DNA of 64,000 nucleotides from JACXVD01 sp020446665 (GTDB lineage Bacteria; Pseudomonadota; Alphaproteobacteria; Sphingomonadales; Sphingomonadaceae): positions 327,026 through 391,025 of the forward strand of contig JAWKXQ010000001.1 in NCBI GenBank assembly GCA_041396905.1, read 5' to 3'. Positions 1-6,658 of this stretch are shown piece by piece. The notes under the pieces were generated by a model. That model saw nothing but the letters and a program-made list of their open reading frames with translations. It did not search any database and was not told the DNA's origin. Each line of letters starts with the position of its first letter. The stretch's first letter is position 1. Made by a program: the position numbers and the translations under genes.

Positions 1-804
1 CACGCCCTTCAGGCAGAAGGTGCCGCCCCAGTCATTGCGCAATTGCTCCACCGCTTTCCAGTCCATGTTCCGATCGAGCATGGAGTTGAAATAGTCCTGG
101 ATCGAAATCGCGCTGCTGCTGCCCTCTGCCACATGGGTTTCCAGATTGGGCAGGCTGAATTTTTCGCGGAAGAGGAAGTTGAGCCCCCATGCCGGATGCG
201 TGGCATAGGACAGGAAATTGCGCGGGGTGAATTTGGGCGGCGTGGTGAAGCCGCTACGCTTGCAGCGTTCGCGATTGCCGGACACGATCGTGTCCACCGT
301 CAATGCAATCGCATCGAAATTTGCCGCCTTGGCGCGTTCCACCAGCGCGGCGTTCAGGCCGCGATCCTTGTGATAGTAATATTGCAGCAGCTTGGGCCCG
401 GCATAATTCGCGCCGACCTCTTCGATGCTGACGCTGGAAAGGCTGGAAATGCCGAACCACAGATTGTGCTGCTCTGCCACGCGGGCCACTGCACGCTCTC
501 CCTGCCAGTGGAACAGACGCTGGAGCGCGGTGGGGGAGAGGATCAGCGGCAAGTCCGTCTTGCGGCCCATCACCGTGATGGAGGTGTCGATGCTCTCCAC
601 CCCGGCGAGCACATTGGGGACCAGGTCAACATCGTCATAGGCGGCGGTGTTGCGCCCCTTGGTCAGCTCATCATCGCCTGCGCCATCAATGTAATGGAAC
701 ACGGGATAGGGCAGCTTGCGATGGGCGAGGGCGCGGAAATCCGCGATATTATGGCACTCGGCAAGCTTGCGAATGCTGTGCGGGACTGTGAATGCGCGGG
801 TCAT
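1..804 (-). CDS. lldD: FMN-dependent L-lactate / alpha-hydroxy-acid dehydrogenase (3' end cut by window edge)
   Basis: The minus-strand frame opens at ATG 804-802 and stays open to the window edge, giving the first 268 residues of a protein that is normally about 380. The N-terminus (MTRAFTVPHSIRKLAECHN) and the stretches LPYPVFHYIDGAGDDE, LPLILSPTALQRLFH and ALTVDTIVSGNRERC are typical of the FMN-binding TIM barrel of LldD-like enzymes. These oxidise L-lactate or a related 2-hydroxy acid to the 2-oxo acid and pass electrons to the respiratory chain. The catalytic His/Arg region lies beyond the edge, so exact substrate cannot be judged. It is divergent from the BlaI-like regulator gene with 111 bp between them. 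Confidence 0.85.
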   Translation of the reverse strand, partial: MTRAFTVPHSIRKLAECHNIADFRALAHRKLPYPVFHYIDGAGDDELTKGRNTAAYDDVDLVPNVLAGVESIDTSITVMGRKTDLPLILSPTALQRLFHWQGERAVARVAEQHNLWFGISSLSSVSIEEVGANYAGPKLLQYYYHKDRGLNAALVERAKAANFDAIALTVDTIVSGNRERCKRSGFTTPPKFTPRNFLSYATHPAWGLNFLFREKFSLPNLETHVAEGSSSAISIQDYFNSMLDRNMDWKAVEQLRNDWGGTFCLKGV

Positions 805-861
805 GGTGGCGCTTTAACGTCGTTTGTCGAGGCTGAACAGCCGTTCATCCATGCTTCATGT

Positions 862-893
862 TTACATCCGTAATCGATGCGCCTACAGATGTA
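862..893. promoter_or_regulatory. Candidate BlaI-type operator pair upstream of the blaI-like gene
   Basis: TACAGATGTA at 884-893 is a near-perfect dyad of the TACA-N2-TGTA kind bound by BlaI/MecI repressors. A second, weaker dyad, TTACATCCGTAA, lies at 862-873. Both sit 23-54 bp before the blaI-like start codon, where autoregulatory operators of this family are usually found. The same intergenic region serves the divergent lactate dehydrogenase. Assignment is by motif resemblance and position only. Confidence 0.5.
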
Positions 894-915
894 ATCATAA
901 GAGCGGGAGGACAGC

Positions 916-1305
916 ATGAGCTTGCCGGAAGAGGGAAGGCCAGAGCGCATCAGCGAAGCCGAACACGCGGTGATGGAGGCTCTTTGGAGCAAGGCTCCGC
1001 TCACTGCTGCCGAGGTTGCGGATGCAGTCGGCGATGATCGTGGCTGGAGCCTCGCAACCGTCAAGACCCTGCTTTCGCGCCTTGTGGCCAAGCAGGCAGT
1101 TTCAACGCAGCCTGATGGGCGACGCTTCCTCTATTCTCCCCTGCTTCAGCGCGCGGATTATGTCGGCACTGAATCAAGGCGGCTGGTTGAGCGCTTGTTT
1201 GGCGGCCGCCCGGCCACACTCTTCGCTCATCTCGCAGAGGCGGAAGCGCTGACGGAAAGCGACCTTTCGGAGATCGAAGCTTTGCTGAAGGAGATGCGCA
1301 AATGA
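916..1305 (+). CDS. blaI: BlaI/MecI/CopY-family transcriptional repressor
   Basis: 129 residues, the usual size of the family. The N-terminal winged helix is seen in RISEAEHAVMEALWSKAPLTA (about residues 11-31) and the recognition-helix region GWSLATVKTLLSRLVAK (about 44-60). The C-terminal part is the dimerisation and protease-sensitive segment. GGGAGG lies at 904-909, well placed for the ATG at 916. The stop overlaps the start of the M56 peptidase gene by 4 nt (ATGA), so the two are translationally coupled, the normal repressor/sensor arrangement. Dyads at 862-893 are likely autoregulatory operators. The regulated target need not be a beta-lactamase. Confidence 0.88.
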   Translation: MSLPEEGRPERISEAEHAVMEALWSKAPLTAAEVADAVGDDRGWSLATVKTLLSRLVAKQAVSTQPDGRRFLYSPLLQRADYVGTESRRLVERLFGGRPATLFAHLAEAEALTESDLSEIEALLKEMRK

Positions 1306-2861
1306 CCGGGTGGATGATCGACACGCTCGTCTGGACAGCCGCGCTGATCGCTGTGGTTTTGATCCTGCGCCGCCCGGTTGCGCGCTGGTTTGGCCCGCAG
1401 GCAGCCTATGGCCTGTGGGCGCTGCCCTTGCTGCGTCTGTTCCTGCCTCCGCTGGTTCTACCGGCATGGCTTGCCCCGGCTAACAGTCCCTCCGGGTCAG
1501 TCATGGTTACATTGGTGGAGGAGGGCGCCCCGGCTGCTGCATCGCCGCTGCTGGCATCGAATCCCGGCTTTGGCTGGGAACCCCTGATTTCGGTGCTGCT
1601 GGCCTTGTGGCTGGCCGGGGTTGCGGTTTTCCTCTGGCGGCGTTTTGCAGGCTATTTCCGTATGAGGAGCGAATTGCTGGAAGATGCCCGACCGGTGGGT
1701 GAAGAAGGCAAGGTGCGGCTGGTCGAAACGCCCGCCGCCACTGCGCCGATCGCTTTTGGCGTGCTGGATAAGGTAATTGCCCTGCCGCCGGGATTTCTGG
1801 CTTTGCATGACCGGAAACATCGCGATTTTGCCCTCGCGCATGAATTTGCCCACCATGCCCGGCATGATCTGCTGGCCAATATGCTGGTACAGCCGCTCTT
1901 TGCCCTCCACTGGTTCAACCCGCTCGCCTGGTATGGCTGGCATGCACTGCGGCGTGACCAGGAGGCTGCCTGCGATGCCTGCGTTGTCGCCACGCGCAGC
2001 AGCCAGGATCGCGCTACCTATGCCAGTGTCATTGCTGGTTTCGCCGCCGGACCGAATGTCGCGCTGGCTGCCCCCATGGCCTGCCCCGTACTGGGCGAAA
2101 AGAGCATAATCCACCGTTTGAGGAGCCTGACTATGTCTGATCATTCCCCCCGCCGCCGCTTTGCCGGAAAAGCCTTGCTGGCTGGTGCTATTGTGGCGCT
2201 GCCCCTGACCGCGTCGATTTCCTACGCCGAAGCGCCTGTGCCAGGCGCGCCAGCCGCTCCTGCGGCTCCGGCGGCGCCGTTGGCACCTGCTGCGCCGCAG
2301 CCGCCAGCCCCTCCGGCACCGCCAGCCTTGTTGGCGCAGTCCGCGGCTGATGCGCCGGAAGATGGGGATCACAAGGTCTTCGTCGTCAAGGTTGAAGAAG
2401 AGGATGCCGGGCCTGACGGCGAAAAACGTGTCGAACGCCGCGAACGGCGGATCGTGCTGAAAAATGGTGAGAAATTGAGCCCTGAGCAGCGAGCCGAGTT
2501 TGAAAAGAAATATGGCATTGATTTCGACGCGATTGAAAAGGATGCCAGAGCCGAAGGCAAGGCGGCCCAGCGTGAGGTGCGGGTTGCCCGGATGGAATTC
2601 CGGGGAGAGGATGGCGCAAAGCCGATCAAGATCGAGGTTCGCTGCGAATCTGATGGCGATGGCATGGTCAATGAATGGGTCGATGACGACGGCAACAAGC
2701 ACATCGCCATCTGCAAGACGCAGGTCGCGGCCCAGGCGCTGGCTGGCCTGAAAGAAGCGCGCAAGACAATCGCCAAGGACCTCAATCTGGAAGACGATGT
2801 CAGGGCAAAGGCGTTGCAGGCAATCGACGAGAAGATTGCCGAGTTCTCCAGGGAGAGCTGA
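1302..2861 (+). CDS. BlaR1-like M56 family membrane metallopeptidase with an unusual C-terminal domain
   Basis: 519 residues. Membrane segments occur near residues 5-22, 35-58 and 96-113, then a zinc-peptidase domain with HEFAH (H180, E181, H184) and the downstream glutamate E221 in DQEAACDAC. A further membrane segment near 290-305 leads into an Ala/Pro-rich linker (about 308-340) and a charged domain of about 170 residues (341-519). Canonical BlaR1/MecR1 ends in a penicillin-binding sensor domain; I see no SxxK active site here. The protein probably cleaves the co-encoded BlaI-like repressor in response to an unidentified periplasmic signal. Coupled to blaI by a 4-nt overlap. Confidence 0.85.
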   Translation: MTGWMIDTLVWTAALIAVVLILRRPVARWFGPQAAYGLWALPLLRLFLPPLVLPAWLAPANSPSGSVMVTLVEEGAPAAASPLLASNPGFGWEPLISVLLALWLAGVAVFLWRRFAGYFRMRSELLEDARPVGEEGKVRLVETPAATAPIAFGVLDKVIALPPGFLALHDRKHRDFALAHEFAHHARHDLLANMLVQPLFALHWFNPLAWYGWHALRRDQEAACDACVVATRSSQDRATYASVIAGFAAGPNVALAAPMACPVLGEKSIIHRLRSLTMSDHSPRRRFAGKALLAGAIVALPLTASISYAEAPVPGAPAAPAAPAAPLAPAAPQPPAPPAPPALLAQSAADAPEDGDHKVFVVKVEEEDAGPDGEKRVERRERRIVLKNGEKLSPEQRAEFEKKYGIDFDAIEKDARAEGKAAQREVRVARMEFRGEDGAKPIKIEVRCESDGDGMVNEWVDDDGNKHIAICKTQVAAQALAGLKEARKTIAKDLNLEDDVRAKALQAIDEKIAEFSRES

Positions 2862-2904
2862 TCCAGGACATTTCCGGTCCCCCCATATTCGTGGGGTGGC
2901 GGTG

Positions 2905-2932
2905 CGGGCGGGATGCGTTAGCGTCCTGCCCG
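2905..2932 (+). terminator. Possible hairpin after the blaR1-like gene
   Basis: CGGGCGGGA (2905-2913) pairs with TCCTGCCCG (2924-2932) apart from one G-T, around a 10-nt loop. There is no T-tract, so it could be a Rho-dependent or processing structure, or part of the creD leader. A smaller CCCCA/TGGGG hairpin lies just upstream (2881-2896). Confidence 0.3.
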
Positions 2933-3021
2933 TTCCACATTCTGAAGCTCATGCGCTGGTTCAGGTGGAATTCATTCGTCGCGCATAAAGCACGTTTCGT
3001 CGTGACTGATGGGAGGAATGA

Positions 3022-4404
3022 ATGGCACGCGAACGCTCACCTGGAATCAAGTTACTCTTCGCCGTGCTGATTGGCGGCGCGCTGCTTATCCCGCTGCTGG
3101 CGGTCTATGCGCTGGTCTATGACCGGCAGCATCAGGCGCGCGTGGCGCAGGATTCCATCACTGTGGGCTGGGGCGGTGCGCAGGTCGTGTCCGGCCCTGT
3201 GTTGGTGATCCCCTATCGCGCGGAACGCGTCACGTCGGAGCAGGTCGATGGCAAGACCGTGACCCGCACCGTGGTGGAGCGCGACGAATTGTTCCTTTCG
3301 CCTGAAAGTCAGCAGGTTACGACCGAGATTGATCCTGATGTGAAGGAACGGTCGATCTACAAGACCGTGATCTATCTCGCCAAACTGGGCGGCACGGCAA
3401 AATTCGTGCTCCCGCCTGATCTTGAACGGTTCGGCGTCAAGCGCGAGCAATTGCTGCTGAATGAAGCAGAATTCCGCTTTGGCGCATCGGATTCGCGCGG
3501 GCTGCAGACCGATACGAAGGTTTCGGTCAACGGCACTGCCTTGCCGCTCAAGCCGGGCAATGGCGTGGCCTCCAGCAATGGATCGGGCTTTTTCGGCTAT
3601 TTCGAATGGACCGATGGTGAGCCGTTGGACGTTGTCTGGTCTTATTCGCTGCGTGGCAGCCGCTCGCTTACCCTGGTCCCGCGTGGTGGCAGCACGGAAT
3701 GGAAAGCCAGCTCCAGCTGGCCGCATCCCAGCTTTGAAGGGGATTTCCTGCCCGAACATGAAACCGGCGCGCAAGGCTTTGCCGCCACCTGGTCTGTTAC
3801 CAATCTTGCCCTGGGTCAGGCGTTGGTGCTGGATGATGATCCCGGCGCGCCCAATGTCTCAGAGCCTGATGGGCGCAGCGTCATTTATGCAGAACCGGTC
3901 GGTACCGGCCAGTCCATGGCGGCGACGATCCGGCTGGTCGATCCGGTCGATGTATATAGCCGGGTGGATCGCTCGGTAAAATATGGCTTCCTGTTTATCG
4001 GCTTCACTTTCCTTGCATTCCTGATGTTCGACATTGTCGGCGGCGCGCGGGTTGCAGCGGCGGAATATCTGCTGAGCGGGGCCGGGCTGGTGCTGTTCTT
4101 CGTGATGCTGCTCGCCTTCTCCGAAGTGATCGGCTTCACGCTCGCCTATCTCGTCGCCAGCGGCGCAATTATCGGGCTGCTCACTGCCTATAGCGCGGCG
4201 GTGCTAGGCAGCTGGAAACGGGCGCGATTTATCGGGGCCTTGCTGCTGGGGCTGTACGGATTGCTCTATGTCCTGCTCAGCCTTGAAGCATGGTCGCTGA
4301 TGATCGGTTCTGTCCTGCTGTTCTTTGCCCTTGCCGGGGTGATGTATGCCACGCGCCAGATCGACTGGTCGAGCGTGGGCCGCAGCGACACCGTAGACGC
4401 CTGA
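3022..4404 (+). CDS. creD: Inner-membrane protein CreD
   Basis: 460 residues, standard CreD length. An N-terminal membrane anchor (LLFAVLIGGALLIPLLAVYA) is followed by a large periplasmic domain with the family signature VVSGPVLVIPYR and ELFLSPE, then a C-terminal bundle of about five or six membrane segments from residue 315 on. CreD is linked to envelope integrity and, in Aeromonas/Stenotrophomonas-type systems, to the CreBC/BlrAB beta-lactam response; its molecular activity is unknown. It lies directly downstream of the BlaI/BlaR1-like pair in the same orientation but across a 160-bp gap, so it probably has its own promoter. A strong hairpin follows the gene. Confidence 0.92.
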   Translation: MARERSPGIKLLFAVLIGGALLIPLLAVYALVYDRQHQARVAQDSITVGWGGAQVVSGPVLVIPYRAERVTSEQVDGKTVTRTVVERDELFLSPESQQVTTEIDPDVKERSIYKTVIYLAKLGGTAKFVLPPDLERFGVKREQLLLNEAEFRFGASDSRGLQTDTKVSVNGTALPLKPGNGVASSNGSGFFGYFEWTDGEPLDVVWSYSLRGSRSLTLVPRGGSTEWKASSSWPHPSFEGDFLPEHETGAQGFAATWSVTNLALGQALVLDDDPGAPNVSEPDGRSVIYAEPVGTGQSMAATIRLVDPVDVYSRVDRSVKYGFLFIGFTFLAFLMFDIVGGARVAAAEYLLSGAGLVLFFVMLLAFSEVIGFTLAYLVASGAIIGLLTAYSAAVLGSWKRARFIGALLLGLYGLLYVLLSLEAWSLMIGSVLLFFALAGVMYATRQIDWSSVGRSDTVDA

Positions 4405-4415
4405 CACATGACAGG

Positions 4416-4447
4416 CCGGCCCTTTCCTGATTGCAGGGAAGGGCCGG
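4416..4447 (+). terminator. Hairpin terminator after creD
   Basis: A 14-bp stem (4416-4429 with 4434-4447, one G-T pair) around the loop ATTG, rich in GGCC. No long T-run follows. Position just after the creD stop supports a terminator role. Confidence 0.65.
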
Positions 4448-4470
4448 TTCCATCCATGCGAAAGCGCTAC

Positions 4471-4506
4471 TTTAGCTGCTGCTAAACTTCACCTTCATAT
4501 GGTGAA
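4471..4506. promoter_or_regulatory. Two adjacent perfect dyads upstream of the YeeE/YedE pair
   Basis: TTTAGC-tgct-GCTAAA (4471-4486) and TTCACC-ttcatat-GGTGAA (4488-4506) are both perfect 6-bp inverted repeats, separated by one base, and lie 75-110 bp before the first transporter gene. Such dyads are typical of small dimeric repressors (ArsR/MarR/TetR classes). No regulator gene is adjacent, so the binder is unknown. Confidence 0.45.
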
Positions 4507-4580
4507 ACCAAAGCTGTCTTTTGCTTTGCCGCAGATCGCCTAGCTGGGAGCTGTAACTATCCCGGTTGAGGCGATTTGTG

Positions 4581-5024
4581 ATGTTTGAACCCTTTATCCT
4601 CCCCCTGTTCGGCGGTGTCTTGATCGGCCTTGCCGCGGGCGGGCTTTATCTGTTTGCAGGCGAGATTGCCGGCATAACCGGGATCGCCCGGATCGCGATG
4701 GTGGGGTCAAAGCGCAGTTCCTACACCGGGTGGAGCCAGCGCAGCTGGGCTGTGGCCTTCATCGCCGGTTTGCTGGTTGCCGGGCTGGGTGCCGTGTTGT
4801 GGGCCGGGCCAGAGGTGACTGCCGGGATTGAAGCGGTTGCGCCAGGGATGCTGCTGGTTGCAGGCTTGCTGGTCGGCATTGGCACTGATCTCGGCAATGG
4901 CTGCACCAGCGGGCATGGCGTTTGCGGCTTGTCGCGTTTTTCCCCGCGCAGTCTGGCAGCGGTTGCCACATTCATGTTCGCCGCTGGCCTGACAGTCTTC
5001 ATCACCCGCCACGGAGGCTTCTGA
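4581..5024 (+). CDS. YeeE/YedE family transporter half (sulfur-compound uptake type)
   Basis: 147 residues from ATG 4581; an in-frame TTG lies at 4566, but the ATG has a plausible GAGG at 4568-4571. Four hydrophobic segments and the hallmark NGCTSGHGVCGLSRFS near the C-terminus, with conserved cysteines, identify a YeeE/YedE (DUF395) half-protein. Related proteins import thiosulfate or other sulfur species by transient persulfide exchange on these cysteines. The stop overlaps the next start by one base (TGATG), so the two halves are made together and probably pair as a transporter. Confidence 0.85.
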   Translation: MFEPFILPLFGGVLIGLAAGGLYLFAGEIAGITGIARIAMVGSKRSSYTGWSQRSWAVAFIAGLLVAGLGAVLWAGPEVTAGIEAVAPGMLLVAGLLVGIGTDLGNGCTSGHGVCGLSRFSPRSLAAVATFMFAAGLTVFITRHGGF

Positions 5025-5491
5025 TGCGCGCTTTTGCTTCATTTATCGCTGGCCTCGTTTTCGGCCTTGGCCTCGTCATTTCCGGCATGACCAGCCCGGA
5101 CAAAGTGTTCGGTTTCCTCGACATAGCCGGCCAATGGGACCCGAGCCTTGCATTCGTAATGGGTGGGGCTGTCATGACGGCGACCCCGATCTTCTGGCTT
5201 GCCCGTCGCCGCGCGACACCGCTTGTGTCGGCAAGCTTTGACACGCCGCCAAAGACGCCGGTGGATCGCCGCCTTCTGGGTGGTGCTGTGCTGTTTGGGA
5301 TCGGTTGGGGGCTGTCCGGCATTTGCCCGGGCCCGGCACTGGTCAATGTGGCGATCACGCCGCTGGCAATTGGCGGTTTCGTGATTGCGATGGTGGTCGG
5401 GATCGTGTTCTCGTCACGCGTGCTGCGGCCCCTGCTCGATGCACGGCAGACGCAGCAAGACCTGCCGGACCTGGCGATCCCGGCGGAATAA
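5024..5491 (+). CDS. YeeE/YedE family transporter, second half
   Basis: 155 residues from ATG 5024, overlapping the stop of the first half by one base. Hydrophobic, with the family motif GWGLSGICPGPALVN near the end and a MTSPDKVFGFLDIAG segment near the start, both conserved in the PmpB-like half. It should form the other half of the channel. No sulfurtransferase or BigR-like gene lies alongside, so the imported sulfur compound cannot be named from context. Confidence 0.85.
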   Translation: MRAFASFIAGLVFGLGLVISGMTSPDKVFGFLDIAGQWDPSLAFVMGGAVMTATPIFWLARRRATPLVSASFDTPPKTPVDRRLLGGAVLFGIGWGLSGICPGPALVNVAITPLAIGGFVIAMVVGIVFSSRVLRPLLDARQTQQDLPDLAIPAE

Positions 5492-5501
5492 GTTGCAAGC
5501 T

Positions 5502-5521
5502 GGCCCTTGCCCCAAGGGGCC
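5502..5521. terminator. Bidirectional hairpin between transporter pair and Flp pilin gene
   Basis: GGCCCTTGCCCCAAGGGGCC forms a stem with one bulge and sits between two convergent genes, 10 bp after the transporter stop and 5 bp from the pilin stop. Likely terminates both. Confidence 0.45.
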
Positions 5522-5526
5522 GGGGC

Positions 5527-5703
5527 TTACTTGTTGCCTTTGTTGGCGTTGGTGACTTCCTGGTTCACAGTGTCCCAATTGGACGTGACTTCATTGCCCA
5601 GCGAAACATAGCCGCCAATCGCGGCAATGGAGATAACCATCGCGATCACCGCATATTCCACGCCGGTACCGCCGACCATGTCATTCCAGATCTTCTTCAG
5701 CAT
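5527..5703 (-). CDS. Flp/Fap-type pilin subunit (58 aa)
   Basis: A short minus-strand gene of 58 residues starting MLKKIWNDMVGGTGVEYAV. The G-x4-EY arrangement followed by one hydrophobic helix (AVIAMVISIAAIGGYVSLG) is the Flp type IVb pilin signature; prepilin peptidase would cleave near GGTGVEY. Subunits normally form Tad adhesive pili. No cpa/tad assembly gene is adjacent, so this is an orphan pilin copy depending on a tad locus elsewhere. The start is the only ATG in frame and the length fits the family. Confidence 0.85.
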   Translation of the reverse strand: MLKKIWNDMVGGTGVEYAVIAMVISIAAIGGYVSLGNEVTSNWDTVNQEVTNANKGNK

Positions 5704-5797
5704 CACCTGCCCCCAATGCGTCTTTCACTGAGGGCATAGCAGGACAGGGTTAGCGCGACGTTAAGCTTACTATTCTGATTATATTCAGACTTCAGGG

Positions 5798-6409
5798 TCA
5801 GGCCCCCTTAATCGCAGTAACGAGCGAATAATGGTTCATTCCGCTGCGCACGGACTGGACGTCGGTAAAGCCCGCGCCTTCCAGGATCAGGCGCAATTCC
5901 TCGAAAGTATATTGCTTGCCCAGCGTGCCGAGCAGCATCAGCAGGCTGAAGGCGGCCGGGATCCACGGCCCGCAGCCATCATCATCCATCAGCATTTCGT
6001 GCAGGGTGATGGTTCCGCCGCTGGGCAGGGCGGCGAAGCTCTTCTGAGCGAGCACGCTGTTGGTCTCCTCTGGCCAGTCGTGGAAGACATTGGAGAAGAA
6101 ATGCGCGTCCGGCCCGGTTGGCCAGTCCTGTTCGAACATGTTGACGCCAGCCGTATCGACCTGCGCGGCCATGCCTGCCCGGTCGACATAGCTTTGCGCA
6201 GCGCGCGCCATGGCGGGCAGATCCATCACGGTCGCTTTCAGCTCTGGCCATTTGCGCGCAATTTCATTCGCGAACACACCTGATCTGCCGCCCACATCCA
6301 TCAGGTGGCGGATCTGGCCGAAAATCGGATGCCGCGCCGCGCTGCGGGCCGGGGCGACCGAATGGGCATGCATGAAACGGGCAATATGTTGCGCCGCTTC
6401 ATCTGACAT
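5798..6409 (-). pseudogene. SAM-dependent O-methyltransferase, N-terminally truncated
   Basis: 203 residues resembling the C-terminal catalytic domain of family-2 O-methyltransferases: HLMDVGGRSGVFANEIARKW is the SAM-binding glycine loop, followed by TVMDLPAMARAAQ, SNVFHDWPEE and LPSGGTITLHEML. Full-length members are about 330-360 residues and begin with a dimerisation domain, which is missing here. The open frame starts right where that domain should join (MSDEAAQHIARFMHAHS). Immediately upstream, in the other direction, is a fragment of an unrelated hydroxylase that is also missing its 5' end, so a deletion is the simplest explanation. It could still be translated but is unlikely to dimerise normally. 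Confidence 0.7.
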
Positions 6410-6411
6410 AG

Positions 6412-6579
6412 TGGTATTTTTCCGGCATGGACCGCGACGACGTACTGTTTTTCAAATTCTGTGACAGCGACACGTCGCGCACCTGGCGGTGCCCACACAC
6501 CGCCTTTGTTGATAGCTCGATGGAAGGGGCGCATATCCGTTCCAGCATCGAAGTGCGCTCCGTCGCATTCTGGGAGTAG
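6412..6579 (+). pseudogene. C-terminal remnant of a CmcJ/NvfI-type hydroxylase
   Basis: The frame from 6412 reads WYFSGMDRDDVLFFKFCDSD and goes on through WRCPHTAFVDSS to SSIEVRSVAFWE before a stop at 6577-6579. This resembles the C-terminus of the CmcJ/NvfI (asaB/CTB9-like) oxidoreductase family, in which a YYFP-type motif, the KCYDS-type motif, the HTAF motif and a terminal ESIEVR are conserved. Only about 55 codons remain, and resemblance continues upstream of the only ATG (6427) right up to a stop at 6409-6411. It is therefore a decayed fragment and not a small gene. Family assignment is from memory of motifs. Confidence 0.6.
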
Positions 6580-6658
6580 CGTTTCACGCTTGTCACTTGA
6601 CTTCTCACCTGTGCTGGCCAGACTTTCGGCTGGATGAAGTGAAAATCGAGGGATGTGC

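Noticed and set aside
862..893. BlaI dyads as control for the B3 beta-lactamase at 17.8 kb
   Set aside because: No similar dyad is seen upstream of the SDR-beta-lactamase-prmA operon, so there is no sequence support for a direct link.
1497..2702. 401-codon antisense frame over the blaR1-like gene
   Set aside because: No domain or ribosome binding site; the plus strand has the M56 peptidase with HEFAH.
6427..6579. 50-codon frame as a genuine small gene
   Set aside because: Homology to the CmcJ/NvfI C-terminus extends upstream of its ATG, so it is a truncated remnant.
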